64,000 bases of DNA, taken from assembly GCF_963675165.1 (NCBI RefSeq), contig NC_087381.1, positions 2,666,001 through 2,730,000 on the forward strand, in the 5' to 3' direction. The DNA comes from Halichondria panicea. Its lineage: Eukaryota > Porifera > Demospongiae > Suberitida > Halichondriidae. Under the pieces are notes generated by a model that was not told where the DNA came from, made no database searches, and was given only the letters and a program-made list of their open reading frames with translations. The translations under genes were made by a program, and so were the position numbers. Shown here piece after piece: positions 1-11,620 of the stretch; position 1 is the stretch's first letter; each line of letters begins with the position of its first letter.

Positions 1-560
1 ACTGGGAACTTGCTGAGCAACTTTTCTGACTTTCCGAGAGCTATGGTTTGTTAACGGGAACCCTGAAAAATAACATATTCAGTGCAGGTCTAGACATGCA
101 TGCAGATATCATACAGCCAGTATTTGATATAATTATACTCAAGTTTACAATTCTGAGGTTACTTTAATCGACTGGAACTTGCTGAGCAAGAACTAGCTGA
201 GAAACTTTTCAGACTTTCCGAGAGCAGTGCTTCGTAAACGGAAACCCAGAAAGTATATTTAGTGCTGGTTTTAGACCAGCAGGTATCAACCAATACGTTG
301 ATACACTCTTCTCGGGTTAATTTAATCGACTGGGAACTTACTGAGCAACTTTTTAGACTTTCCAAGAGCATGCAGTGATTCGTAAACGGAACTTGACCCT
401 GACAATGTTCAGTATACTGTTCTTAGACAAGCATGTATCAACTAATACCTATAATTATAATTATACCAAGTTTACAATTCTGAGGTTACTTTAATTGACT
501 AGAACTTATTGACTTTCCAAGAGCAGTGATTCGTAAACAGAAACCCTGAAAATTAATTTT
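1..560 (-). repeat. Satellite array, left arm (reverse orientation)
   Basis: About four degenerate units of roughly 150 bp, recognisable by CTTGCTGAGCAACTTTT, GACTTTCCGAGAGC and CGTAAACGGAAACCC. They are reverse complements of the units at 4680-6160. The array continues beyond the window start. Confidence 0.8.
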
Positions 561-1230
561 GGAAACACCCCTTAATAATAAAATTATAAGGTAAATTCTA
601 TACCAGGATCCAACACAGTATAATGATACACAAACAGTCTACAGCTATACAATATAGATGTAGGTATATGGATAAGCAGGACGATATCATGAAGTAGGCA
701 GATGATGCTGCAATACTAGAGATTGAAGAAGATATGAGAGTGAGCGAGGAATACTCATAATGTGCTGAATCAGAGGTATACAGGCATATATAGTTACAAC
801 ATAAACTGTCGATGTGTACAATGTGTTAATTACGTAATGGTTATGCAATGTTTACTACGTTTATAGTTTTAGTTTTGTGGTAATACGTGCCAGGCCAGTT
901 TTCTTAAAATAATCGTCCCCATATTGGAAGGCAAGCATATCCCTACCAACGATCGGAGCGCCCCAATGATAAAGGCTTACTACCATACACATATACCGTG
1001 ACAATCTGTCAGTGGGTGAAATTGAAACCCATTAACCAACCAGAAAGAAAAGCGCATGTGTTACGTACAGAAGAAAAAGGATGCCATCGAAGGGAGATTA
1101 AAAAGAAATTCGAGCATTAGAGGTGCAAAAATAATTATATCAATAGTTCCTGACTCAACCAGAAAATCAAATTAAAGGAAGATTTGAGAAAACCATGCTT
1201 TAAAAATTACGTCCAGTGCAATCCTTAGCG

Positions 1231-3394
1231 TCAAGTTCTAATGAGCATGATAGACTATCCTGCATGTAGACATTATAATTTAGGTACAATTGCAAGTGGA
1301 TAATGTCTTGCGCATTGATGTCTTTTCGGAGTATCTTATTTTGCACAAAGCAACAAAGCAATCAGCAGTTGCGTCTCCAGATTTTTTTTGCTGATTTTCA
1401 ATTTTTGTTGATTTTGGATTTCTGGTTCGGCTTGAGTGTGAAAGACGTTCTGAGTTGTGTATGTCACTATGACGCTGAAAGTGAAAATTATTCGAAGCAG
1501 TGCTATATAATTATACTGAGACATCTCAATCCCAGCTAGGGCAAGGTAACTGCATGCATAAATTGTTTTATGCTGTAATAATTAACAATGTGCATTCTAT
1601 ATATATAATTATATAGATCTGCTATAACTGCGAGGTCAGTTGGTATCTGTACACATTTTAATTTAGGAACCAATAGATTCTGTGAGGTCAGTTGGTATCT
1701 GTACACATTGATGGTGTCCTGCATGCATGTGTCCTATGAGCATTATTTATAGAAGAATAGAGTTTGATAATGTCTTCGTTCTTAATGTAATCTGCTGAAG
1801 ATGTCATGATCAGGTCATTTATGCATATTATATGGGAACATGCAGATAAAAAATTTCAGTAGTTTTAAGCATCTAATAGTGTCATACAATTTGTCTCACT
1901 TTTTTCAAAACTCAGCTAGTGTATTTAAATAATTATATAGGGCTTACTCTTTCAAACTGGAAAAGCTCTGTTACCTGTACTGTGTGTATGCATGTGAATA
2001 GCATTACACACTATTGGTGAACTGATAATTATATGAAAATTATGGCTGAGTGCATGTTATACATGTATACCCATGGCTATAACTATGCCATGGTATTATG
2101 TGAGATACCGTATATACGTATTGTGCTAGAAATAATATAGTTACTATATCATTAATATAGCACTATACGTTAACGGCAAGAGTATAAATAATATAAGAAG
2201 AGAAGAGTGTCGAACTATACCAATACCTCTCTATACACAAAACTGTGCACAAAGTAACGTGATATCCTGTCAATTGCGCAAGCTTGCGCACACATTACGC
2301 AACGCACAGAATTTGTTAGCAGTGAGTAAAGAGTGGAAGTGAAGAGGATCAACCCGACTATTGTCTCTATTTATGATTTTTGTGAAAAGATCGTCTTCTA
2401 TCAGTGTGCAGTGAGCAGCTCTGAACGTTGAACGGAAACGAATATAGCTAGAATCAGATGTCATTGTACATGCACCCCTAAAAACGTCACGGTTAACATT
2501 TTCTAGGAGATTACTAGTAAGTTTACAGTATACTTCATCACGTGCGCGAGTCATATTACTTTGTGTATGATGCCGCTGAGTAAAAATTGTAATGGACAAA
2601 CACATAACATTATAGGCAGATTGTTAACACTAGCTATAGTTCTGGTAAGTTCTTATGCATGCAGTTCACGATACATCTGTTACAAGGGCATAGGTATAGT
2701 GGATTTAGAGAACAGCTTCTTGGGGTTGGCTGCTAGAATTTTTGCTATAGGTTTGTGTCATAATCAATTTTAGGATCAGGGATTGGTTTTGTAATTGCAG
2801 TTCCTCTAGTTTGCATAGCTTGATAGTAGTGTATATTTCCTTAATCCATGCAAGTTTTTAATGTTATGTCTTATTCCTTGGTGAACCACTTAAGGACGCT
2901 GTTGTGGCCGTTGCATGTCTGTATATACAATAGCTGATGTTGTCTGTTTTTAGTTCTATATGAATAGGCAGTTTTAACATAATTATTGGGAGGGTTAGGG
3001 AGATGATTGGGTGGAAGTACTGCTGAAGTTATAATTATAGCTTGAATTGTAAAAAAAAGGTTACTTGTGGATCAAATAGGCGGATTATAACTATATAGTT
3101 GGCTGTGAGAGAGAATAAAACTAAGAAGTGGTCGTCGGAGTATAGTTATATATGGTTGATCCACTATACCGGCCTCTCTTGGTGTATCTGTTAAAATATA
3201 TAAATCTAGAATATTGCCCTATATATGTGTGAGGGAGGCTATCAGTTGGATAATTAAGTTTCAACGACACAACATTATTTTAACAGCCCCCCCGGCCATA
3301 TTAATTAAAGCCTGTCTGGTATGTACGTTGTATTATTATCTTGCTTTGTATGTCTACAGGATAGTCCATGCATAATGCTTATTATGAACTTGAT
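1231..3394. other. Loop of the inverted repeat, no recognised gene
   Basis: AT-rich sequence without arm partners. It contains short ORFs on both strands, a TATAAATA at about 2184 and the local palindrome CCATGGC...GCCATGG near 2072-2094. Only the minus-strand ORF at 2270-2554 looks protein-like in composition, and it is listed separately. Confidence 0.5.
2270..2554 (-). CDS. Hypothetical 94-residue ORF in the inverted-repeat loop
   Basis: The ORF reads from MTRARDEVYCKLTSN to VCASLRN. Composition is mixed and protein-like (several Asp, Arg, Cys and Leu), and the stretch is richer in CG dinucleotides than its surroundings. No domain was recognised, no clear splice sites were identified, and it overlaps a plus-strand ORF at 2561-2773 only at its upstream edge. 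It may be a real short gene, an exon of a transposon-borne gene, or chance. Confidence 0.25.
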   Translation of the reverse strand: MTRARDEVYCKLTSNLLENVNRDVFRGACTMTSDSSYIRFRSTFRAAHCTLIEDDLFTKIINRDNSRVDPLHFHSLLTANKFCALRNVCASLRN

Positions 3395-4679
3395 GCTATA
3401 ATTATATAAGGATTGCTTGGATGGTTTATTCTCAAATCTTCCTTTGATTTTCTGGTTGAGTCGAGAACTATTGATATAATTATTTTTGCACCTCATCTTC
3501 GCTAATGCCAGAACACTTTATGGAATCTCTTTCTTTGACAGACTTTTCGTCAATGGTTGAAACACCTGTGGCTTGGTGTATTTAATTATAATTATGGTGT
3601 AAAAAAATTATTGACATAATTATTCATTTTACATACTGACAGATTAATTGTCACGGTATGGTCACGGTACGGCCACGACAGTAGTAAGTCTTTTTTATTG
3701 AGGCGCTCCAATCTTTGGTAGAGATATAATTATGCTTGCCTTCTATAAAATGTAAGCAACATAAATTACTGTGTCAGGAAGTGCTTTGGATGCACCAGAA
3801 TCACCTGCGGGGGGCTTCAGCCTCACCCCCATTTTCCTATCGCCTATATAATTATATAGGCCGGCCTTGCATGCATTATACAGCTATATATAGGACATAT
3901 AATTATATCTAGAGACGATGGTGTACAATCTACAAGCTTAACTATAGCGATTATCATCTACTTGCAATGTAGTTTATGTTGTAACTATATACGCCTGTAT
4001 TTATCCAGTGAGAGTTTCCTCACTCTCTCTCATAACTGTCTTTCAATCGCAGCATCATCACTGCCTACTTCATTGTCACTGCTCGTCCATATACCTATTG
4101 TATATAGGACTGGTGTAGACTACGTATATATACACTGCCAGGACTGAGGATTGTTTGTGTATACTGTTTTGCATGGATCCTGGTATAGAATTTAGTCTAC
4201 ACCCATGACACACACTATATTATATCAAATTATCAAGACAATACACAGTAATACATCTATTCAAGCAAAACCTATAGTAATTAGCTGCTGACAACACACT
4301 ATATATAGATGCATGCATGGTCATGCAACAAACCAGGTACATACCAGTCTATCAGCCCAGCAAAATGAAATTATATAGTATAGAGTCTATGTATAGTCCT
4401 ATACACTTTGATTCAATCTCTATAGCCAGAACTCAATATAGTTTCTCATGATTGAATCTTCTGTCACGAACTTACTCAAAAGGCTATCTTTGCACTGAGC
4501 CGTGAATAATAATCTTGCATTTAGTGAAATATTGTAATCAACATTTGAATTACTGCCCATGGAACGTCAAGAGTCGTTCTATAGTTGAGTAAAGTAACAA
4601 TAACTGAAGGTATGGATGGACTGACTGCCTGCATTGCTTGTCCGAGAAATGCTTTTTATGAATTACAGTTGAATCACTA

Positions 4680-6160
4680 CTCATGGAAAGTCTGAAAAGT
4701 TGCTCCAGGATCGAAGTTCCATGCAGTCGATTAAAGTATAGCCTCATGCAGAATTGTAAACTTAGGTATATCAACATAATTATTGGCTGATACCTGCTTG
4801 TCTATATAGGACCAGCACTGAATATATTTTCTGGGTTTCCGTTTACGAATCACTGCTCTCGGAAAGTCAGAAAAGTTTCTCAGCAAGTTCCCAGTCGATT
4901 AAAGTAACCTCAGAAGAGTGTATCAACGTATTGGCTGCTACCTGCTTGTCTAAGACCAGCACTAAATATATTTTCTAGGTTTCCGTTTACGAAGCACAGC
5001 TCTCGGAAAGTCAGAAAAGTTGCTTAGCAAGTTCCAGTCGATTAAAGTAACCTCAGAATTGTAAACTTGAGTATATATCAACATACTGGCTGATATCTGC
5101 ATGCATGTCTATAGACCAGCACTGAATATGTTATTTTTCTGGATTCCTGTTAACGAACCACTGCTCTCGGAAAGTCAGAAAAGTTGCTTAGCAAGTTCCA
5201 GTCGATTAAAGTAACCTCAGAATTGTAAACTTGAGTATATATCAACATACTGGCTGATATCTGCATGCATGTCTATAGACCAGCACTGAATATGTTATTT
5301 TTCTGGATTCCCGTTAACGAATCACTGCTCTCGGAAAGTCAGAAAAGTTGCTCAGCAAGTTCCAGTCGATTAATTAAAGTAACCTCAGAATTGTAAACTT
5401 GAGTATATATCAACATACTGGCTGATATCTGCATGCATGTCTATAGACCAGCACTGAATATGTTATTTTTCAGGGTTCCCGTTAACGAACCACTGCTCTC
5501 GGAAAGTCAGAAAAGTTGCTCAGCAAGTTCCAGTCGATTAAAATAACCTCAGAAGAGTATATATCAACATACTAGCTGGTATCTGCATGCATGTCTAGAC
5601 CAGCACTGAATATATTATTTTTCAGGGTTCCCGTTAACGAACCACTGTTCTCGGAAAGTCAGAAAAGTTGTTCAGCAAGTTCCAGTCGATTGAAGTAACC
5701 TCAGAATTGTAAACTTGAGTATATATCAACATACTGGCTGATATCTGCATGCATGTCTAGACCAGCACTGCCAATATATTATTTTTCTGGGTTCCCGTTA
5801 ACGAACCACTGCTCTCGGAAAGTCAGAAATGTTGCTCAGCAAGTTCCAGTCGATTAAAGTAACCTCAGAATTGTAAACTTGAGTATATATCAACATATTG
5901 GCTGATATCTGCATGCATGTCTAGACCAGCACTGAATATGTTATTTTTCTGGGTTCCCGTACGAACCACTGCTCTCGGAAAGTCAGAAAAGTTGCTCAGC
6001 AAGTTCCAGTCGATTAAAGTAACTTGAGTATATCAACATAACTTATTGGCTGATATACTAATTGCTTGTGTATAGACCAGGATTGAACATAATTATTCCA
6101 GTTCCCATTCTATAATCATGGCTCTCAGAAAGTCAGAAAAGTGGCTCGGCGTGTTTCAGT
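4680..6160 (+). repeat. Satellite array, right arm, about nine 143-175 bp units
   Basis: The core CTCTCGGAAAGTCAGAAAAG recurs near 4856, 5000, 5164, 5330, 5497, 5650, 5812 and 5971, with a diverged copy near 6123. Units also share CAGCAAGTTCCAGTCGATTA and TATCTGCATGCATGTCTA. Central units are most alike and edge units most diverged, as expected for unequal exchange. The same unit lies inverted at 1-560. Confidence 0.92.
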
Positions 6161-6200
6161 ATAGAGCCAAATAACCTCTGCAGAGGTTATTTGGCTCTAT
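6161..6200. repeat. Perfect 40 bp palindrome closing the satellite array
   Basis: The half ATAGAGCCAAATAACCTCTG is followed directly by its exact reverse complement, with no spacer (centre CTGCAG). It begins immediately after the last, diverged satellite unit. Confidence 0.95.
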
Positions 6201-6574
6201 GGACAATAAATTGGGGAGTATAAGTAGGAGTTAGGTGACTGGCTGAATTAAAAATGATAATGTTAAATTCATACTAAATCTAGCTCAGTGTACAGACAAA
6301 ATTAATTCAGTCATTGTGCATGTAGCTAGCTAGAGTCTACTGCAGACATGTGCTAGTAGCTAGCTATTATATCAAGTCTATACTGCAGACAATGGAGAGT
6401 CTACTTAAAACTAGGCTGGCCAGCTTTCTACTTACTTACATAGACTAGTAGAGTGATCAGGCAAGAGGATATCTCTGTGCAAAATCAAAGGTTAACCTTG
6501 GAATGCATTGCCCTGCTACGCCCACTCATTTACTCTTCACTTCCTCTTTTTCCGATTTCTGGCTTTCTGGTCCT

Positions 6575-6632
6575 ACATGCGCATACAAGGTATACCAGGC
6601 CGCCTTGTTCAAGCGGCCTGGAATCGAGGCTA
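6575..6632 (-). repeat. Solo end of a TCGAGGCTA-terminated element
   Basis: A stretch starting at GCGCATACAAGG and ending AATCGAGGCTA is nearly identical to 19052-19110. It contains the short hairpin CAGGCCGC...GCGGCCTG. Downstream flank ACTCTAATTGTAC resumes the duplicated block seen at 50240, which marks the right boundary. The other end of the element was not found. Confidence 0.6.
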
Positions 6633-8000
6633 ACTCTAATTGTACTGTTACGAGTGTAGTAAAGTGGAGGAATTCATTCTCTAGATATTATTATACTTAA
6701 TTGAGTCTGAGTGTCTCTATTGCACAATAAGCGTGCACATACCAGACATTATGTTTACCTTAAGTCACGTACACTGATCAACTTTCATGCATGAGATTAA
6801 CCCAGACAATATTCTTACAAGAGCAACTTTGCGTGAAGTCAACTCTCAATTCATAGGATTAACTCCAGAATATCAACTCAATGCTGTTAGCCTGTTACAA
6901 AACTGATGAAAAAATAAACACACTAAAAAAATAGAGATTACATGCATGCATGTAGTCTGCTTGATAGCTGATAAATATGCACACTGTCAGAGAGTTGTGC
7001 CTAAAAGTCTCCTCCTTCATATGGCGCAGAGATGTAGCATGCAGCTCACTGCCTCCTCTTTCTGGTACGTTAGGGTGAGACTTTCTTTAACCTGGAATGT
7101 CTGAAAGAAAATTCTGGACTACAGTATACTATAAGAGAAGCACATGATTTTATAGCAGAGGAGGTATACGACAGCCATCCCTCAACATGCTGATTATACT
7201 CATAAGTTCTTCTAATAAATTTAAGCATACGTATATTGCGTTAAGGATTGGGCAAAAAATTTGGCCTGGGAACAATCGAGGTTCTCCAAGTAAAACACAT
7301 TATCTATAACGTTCTACTGCAACCCACATATTAAACTATAACTATAGAATAGTCTACCTAGAAGTGATCATCGCTATGGTTTCCAGTTACCAACTGATGG
7401 AGGAATTAATATTCATTCTATAATTATTATGATAATTGAATTCCTCCAATTAATTATTCAGGTGGTAAAGTAAAAACACAGCACTACTGTTATACTATAG
7501 CTAGACTATTATAGTTATGTGGGTTATGGTTTGTCACCAGTTTAATTAATTGGAGGAATTCATTCTAGAGTTCACTACACTGGTATTGATTGCAGCCCAC
7601 ACATGCAGCTAGTTGGTCATGCATGACTATTGCGGTAAAATAGATGGGTCTTAAGTTGACTTGCATTTCAACACTTGCTCGGAATGTCAAAACACTAGCT
7701 AATGGATGGTACTATGACTACCTTCATGCATGCATGCACTCCTGATGGTACTCATGAATATTGTGTTTACTGCCTCGGTTAGCTTAGATAGGTCACACTC
7801 ACAGAGTTTAGGTAACAACAATCGATTATTCACAAAGTGATCGTTCCGACACACATGCTATTTAGTATACCGTTTTTGTTCTAATTACAGAACCAAAATA
7901 ATGGGTCTACATTTTGCATCTTGAACAACAAAAGAATTATTATTGAGAATTGCATGGTTCTTAGAATAGGGTGGAGCTAACAAAAAGAAAGAAGTATTCA
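6633..8000 (+). repeat. Dispersed duplicated block, copy 1
   Basis: Most of this interval reappears at about 50240-51970 in the same orientation and order. Shared pieces include AAAGTGGAGGAATTC, GAGATCAACTTTCAT-like stretches, the block starting CAATCGAGGTTCTCC at about 7268 (51347 in the other copy) and GGTAACAACAATCGA at about 7811. Both copies lie next to Copia remnants, so the block may include retroelement LTR or leader sequence. No gene was seen. Confidence 0.75.
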
Positions 8001-8147
8001 ATTACAGTAATCAGATTGCCTCGAATATAGCCGTATTTATAATAGTAAGTACGATCAAAGTTCATATACGTTTGATGCTCACAAGTAATACATGTACGTA
8101 TAGTTGCATTGTCAAGTGTTAATGTCCTTTCCACATTCCTCCTTAAT

Positions 8148-8405
8148 TTAATTGATAATGTGATCTATCACTCCAGATCGATCGCGGAGCTTGCAAAAAG
8201 CTTCTTGAATAAGACCTTTGGTCAGAATATCAGCAAGCATTTCAGTAGTTGAACAGTACTCTAGTTCAATTGTTCTGTGACTGACATGTTCTCGAATGAA
8301 TTGATATTTTGTGTCAACATAATTATGCTCATGAAGTTGGGGATATAGGTTGATCCACTTGGGGATTCTTGACAATGCAATGGTCGATTGCATGGTTGTC
8401 TTCAT
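8148..8405 (-). pseudogene. Copia-type retrotransposon pol C-terminus (RNase H end), fragment
   Basis: The 85-residue translation carries the hallmark end of Copia polyproteins: VDTKYQFIREHV, then TIELEYCSTTEMLADILTKG. In intact elements this region follows RNase H and ends just before the polypurine tract. On the minus strand AAGGAGGAATGTGGAAAGG follows the stop within about 20 bp (near 8130), which looks like a polypurine tract plus a TG LTR start. Nothing upstream of this domain is readable here, so it is a truncated remnant. Confidence 0.85.
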
Positions 8406-8626
8406 AAAGTAGCACCGGTGCTTATTAATTGTTAATTAATGAGATGACAGACAGGCTAATTCATGCATATTCATACATCATGATCTACTTGACTATAGTG
8501 TGTAAAAGATCGGGTCTTATTTATACTTGCATTTCAGATTTACTTAAACTAGGGTGACACAAGGTGTCATGGGGCGAGCGTGTTAGCAGTACAGTGAGGT
8601 GTTTTGATGCATGTTGTTAGACCCTG

Positions 8627-8755
8627 TTTGAACTTAGCCTGACTTCTTTCTCTTCAGCTGTTTCTTGGGCTCTTGCTTGTCTCTCTCGATCCCTCCTTAT
8701 TCGAAGTCTTTCTTGTTTGTGTTCGGTCAAGATTAGCAACTTTTTCTTATAGGAA
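8627..8755 (-). pseudogene. Short Arg/Glu-rich coding remnant, possibly transposon-encoded
   Basis: About 42 residues read open on the minus strand, including QERLRIRRDRERQARAQETA and EEKEVRLSSN before a stop. Arg/Glu-rich repeats of this kind occur near the N-termini of helicase-type transposon proteins. That is memory of a general pattern and not an assignment. The stretch is too short to identify and no partner domain was found. Confidence 0.3.
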
Positions 8756-9336
8756 TTGGTAAGGACCGCGTGTGTAAAAACCAGCTATCAGGCCGTACGA
8801 ACGTACCATTACATACATACATACATACACAAGTGCAAAACACATTTTGTGAAAAACAAACAACTTTAACAGTTGGGTCCAGCACTATTCTCGTTACACC
8901 TCTTTCTTTATTTGAAATGCTCGATCACCTATTTGACCATCAACTTGCATGTGTTTCTACATAAGAATGACGCATTTGAATGAGGCTTTTTCAAATTAAC
9001 TGTTACAGCACCGAAACACTAGGTGTAAAATTAGAGACTCTACAGATGAGCCCTGCTCACCTAAAACTCGAAGTAGTGCTGGACCCAACTGTTAAAGATC
9101 GTGCCCCACCCTCAACTAGTTGGAGCATGCAAGACTATACCAACCCACAATCTTGTTTTCGAACTTTTTGTTACTTCAGTGCACATGCTCTTCCAACCCT
9201 ACTCTTCCCCATTTTTTCACAAAATGTTTTTTGCACTTGTTTGTAACATTTTTTCACTGCATGCATGCGTTATTTTATATAATTATAGCCCTGGGAAACC
9301 ACGTACAATATTTTAAGTAATTACGTTTTGTGTCTA

Positions 9337-9542
9337 CCTTAAGGTGACATATTTTCGCGTGTATTAATTTCTGCTATTTCTGCGAATGGAGTAAAATCGC
9401 AAAAATTAGTACTCGCAAATAATTGGCCGCCCTCTTGTTTAATGTATCCAGATCGACATTCGCAAACAATTATACCAGCAAAATGTACAAAACTGTAAAA
9501 ACGCAAACAAATCTATACCTGTGAAAATATGTCACCTTAAGG
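9337..9542. mobile_element. 206 bp MITE with TA target duplication
   Basis: Termini are CCTTAAGGTGACATATTTTC and its exact reverse complement. TA flanks both sides (9335-9336 and 9543-9544). The opposite foldback arm at about 11838-11850 holds the empty site with a single TA. TA targets fit Tc1/mariner-type mobilisation. Confidence 0.9.
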
Positions 9543-9871
9543 TATTCTAATGGGCGTTCCTTTTAGGGTTACCCATCTTGTTCACATCCTTTTGAGCGGC
9601 TCATCCAATATGCAACCCTACTTCTCACCATACAAATGTTTTTTACACTTGTTGGTATCTACACTTTTTTATTCACAGGTACCATTTATCTATGGTGCTA
9701 GCTAAATCAAATATCTTCAGTAGGTGGCAATATCCACCTTTACTATAATAAAAAAGAGCTAGATCTAGCTAACTGTACTGAATTTTTATTTGCACTGTTG
9801 CAGTTTGTGTCTGTTATGATAATTTTCATGAAGTTTTTTGGTCTTATGCATGCAATAATTTATTATCACAA

Positions 9872-10430
9872 GCACGGTAGTGCTAATAGTATAGGGTTGG
9901 GTCGAAAACAGCAAAAAGGCCCCCTCTGGATCTCACCCAAGACACAAGACAAAGTTATTTTGTGTTTATATGTCTGTTGCCCATATCATTTGGACATTTG
10001 AGTGAAATATGAACTGAATTGAACATTGTACAAAAAAGTTATAAGAACTAAAAAAACAACAACTTTTCTTCATCTTCCTCTCAGGTTCTTCCGCGAGATA
10101 ATCTAGAGAACTGTAGCTCCACTGCACAAACTAGACACATATTAGTGTCCTCTGTCGCCTTGGGTACGTCCCGAACTAATCGTTTTCCCTCGAAGTTAAC
10201 AGTGCTAGGGTGTATGATATGGCTTCTTTACTAGGTGCAGAGGTCAGTTCGCCATTGTTTCCTACTGAGCATGCTCAGACATAGCATGGCCACACCCCTC
10301 TTATCTTAGCAACCAATTGAGGTCTATAGCAACAGTAGTGTTTTGCACTGTCGATTCTTACCGCTCCAGTTAATGCTCGCAAGGAAGCTCTTCATTGCAT
10401 TCTGAGCGCGCCTGCTCTGAGCTAGCTTGT
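9872..10430. repeat. Foldback loop, partly shared with 60196-60362
   Basis: Unique relative to the arms. The segment about 10220-10400 (containing TGAGCATGCTCAGACATAGC, and GCAACAGTAGTGTTTTGCAC) occurs in reverse complement at 60196-60362. No coding sequence was seen. Confidence 0.6.
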
Positions 10431-10531
10431 GATAATAAATTATTGCATGCATACAGATCAAAAAACTTCATGAAAATTATCATAACAGACACAAACTGCA
10501 ACAGTGCAAATAAAAATTCAGTACAGTTAGC

Positions 10532-11620
10532 TAGCCTCGATCCCAGGCCGAGTTTTCGCTTTTATAACGGTTAGGCGAACAACTGGGCCTGGTACTAGTT
10601 GTCTGCGCATGCGTCAAATTTTCATTGTATATTTGTGGTCGGCAAAAATATTTAATAAATCAATAATAGAAATTTGTACACAGAAAATGCACAGAGTGAG
10701 TACACAAAAGATGCACATAGGGAGCTGCTTCACAAAGGCCTGGGGAGTTGCCAGTTGTGCTGCAGCACAATTACAGTGACCCAGGGCAACTTCAGGATGA
10801 TTGAATGCCTTCAAATTACGTTTCAAAAAGATTTAGCAGACTGCTGGACTTCTCTGATTCTAGGCCCCAACTCGTAACTCATTGCTTGAGAAAACGTAGA
10901 TTCTCTTGATGTCTCTGAGCTACCCAGCAACGCTCGAATCAGCAGGTCATACTCCAGTCCTGTGTCTGTAAGTATAGGACAATATTAAAAGAAACCAAAG
11001 ACGGTTAAACCCTTACCTCAAACTGTCCAGTCTCGTCCGTTAGTATAGCCAAGAGGAGCACTGTTGGGATAGCTGGATATTAGCCATTGCTCCTGTACAG
11101 AGAAGTAGACATTTTAAATACGTGTAGATCTATACATATTAAATTTCTCGGTTATAGTGTCATTGTCGACGAGTTGATGATGGCAGCACCAAGTTCTCTA
11201 GCTCACACTCTTCACTTGATCCACCATATTAATGATGAAACTATAGTCTACCTACCGGTAGATCTTGCCAAACATGAACAAAACTTGATAGCATAGCCAT
11301 AGGGCCCACACAAAAATATCTGACCTTAACAAGCTTGACAAAGCTTTATACCTCTTCCCTTGTTGTTCAGTCTTCAGAATAAGCTTCAGAGAAGAGAGAA
11401 GCTTCAGCTAAGAGCCATTCCAATCGATTCCAATAATGATAAAACGGGAACTGACTTCTAGTACACGATAGTACACGAATATAAATGTCACGAAAGTGAA
11501 CGAGAATATCCATTCGTCAGAATCTGACGAACGATTGACGCATGCGCAGACAACTAGTACCAGGCCCAGTTGTTCGCCTAACCGTTATAAAAGCGAAAAC
11601 TCGGCCTGGGATCGAGGCTA
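10532..11620. mobile_element. TAGCCTCGA-family element, copy A (1089 bp)
   Basis: Ends are TAGCCTCGATCCCAGGCC and its inverse, within terminal inverted repeats of about 85 bp that also include GTTAGGCGAACAACTGGGCC. The flanking TACAGTTAGC is present on both sides (10522-10531 and 11621-11630). The opposite foldback arm near 9762-9775 preserves the unoccupied site. The interior is nearly the same as copy B (23052-24163) in reverse orientation. Short interior ORFs are not shared intact between copies, so it appears non-autonomous. A 9-10 bp target suggests Mutator-like transposase. Confidence 0.92.

Larger units (their letters stand above)
1..6200. mobile_element. Large inverted-repeat (foldback-like) structure with satellite-bearing arms
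   Basis: Positions 1-1230 reappear in reverse complement between about 3395 and 5200. Matching pairs include the satellite (1-560 against 4680-6160), the stretch with TACCAGGATCC (about 600-660 against 4140-4190), the stretch with GGAGCGCCCCAAT (about 915-1020 against 3660-3740) and the stretch around 1120-1200 against 3410-3490. The pairs are collinear in reverse order, so this is one imperfect inverted repeat with a loop of about 2.1 kb. The left end runs off the window, so termini and target duplication cannot be judged. No transposase was recognised in the loop. It could be a foldback transposon or an inverted segmental duplication. Confidence 0.7.

Noticed and set aside
6161..6200. Helitron 3' hairpin
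   Set aside because: No CTRR terminus follows and no TC start was found. The palindrome is longer than typical Helitron hairpins.
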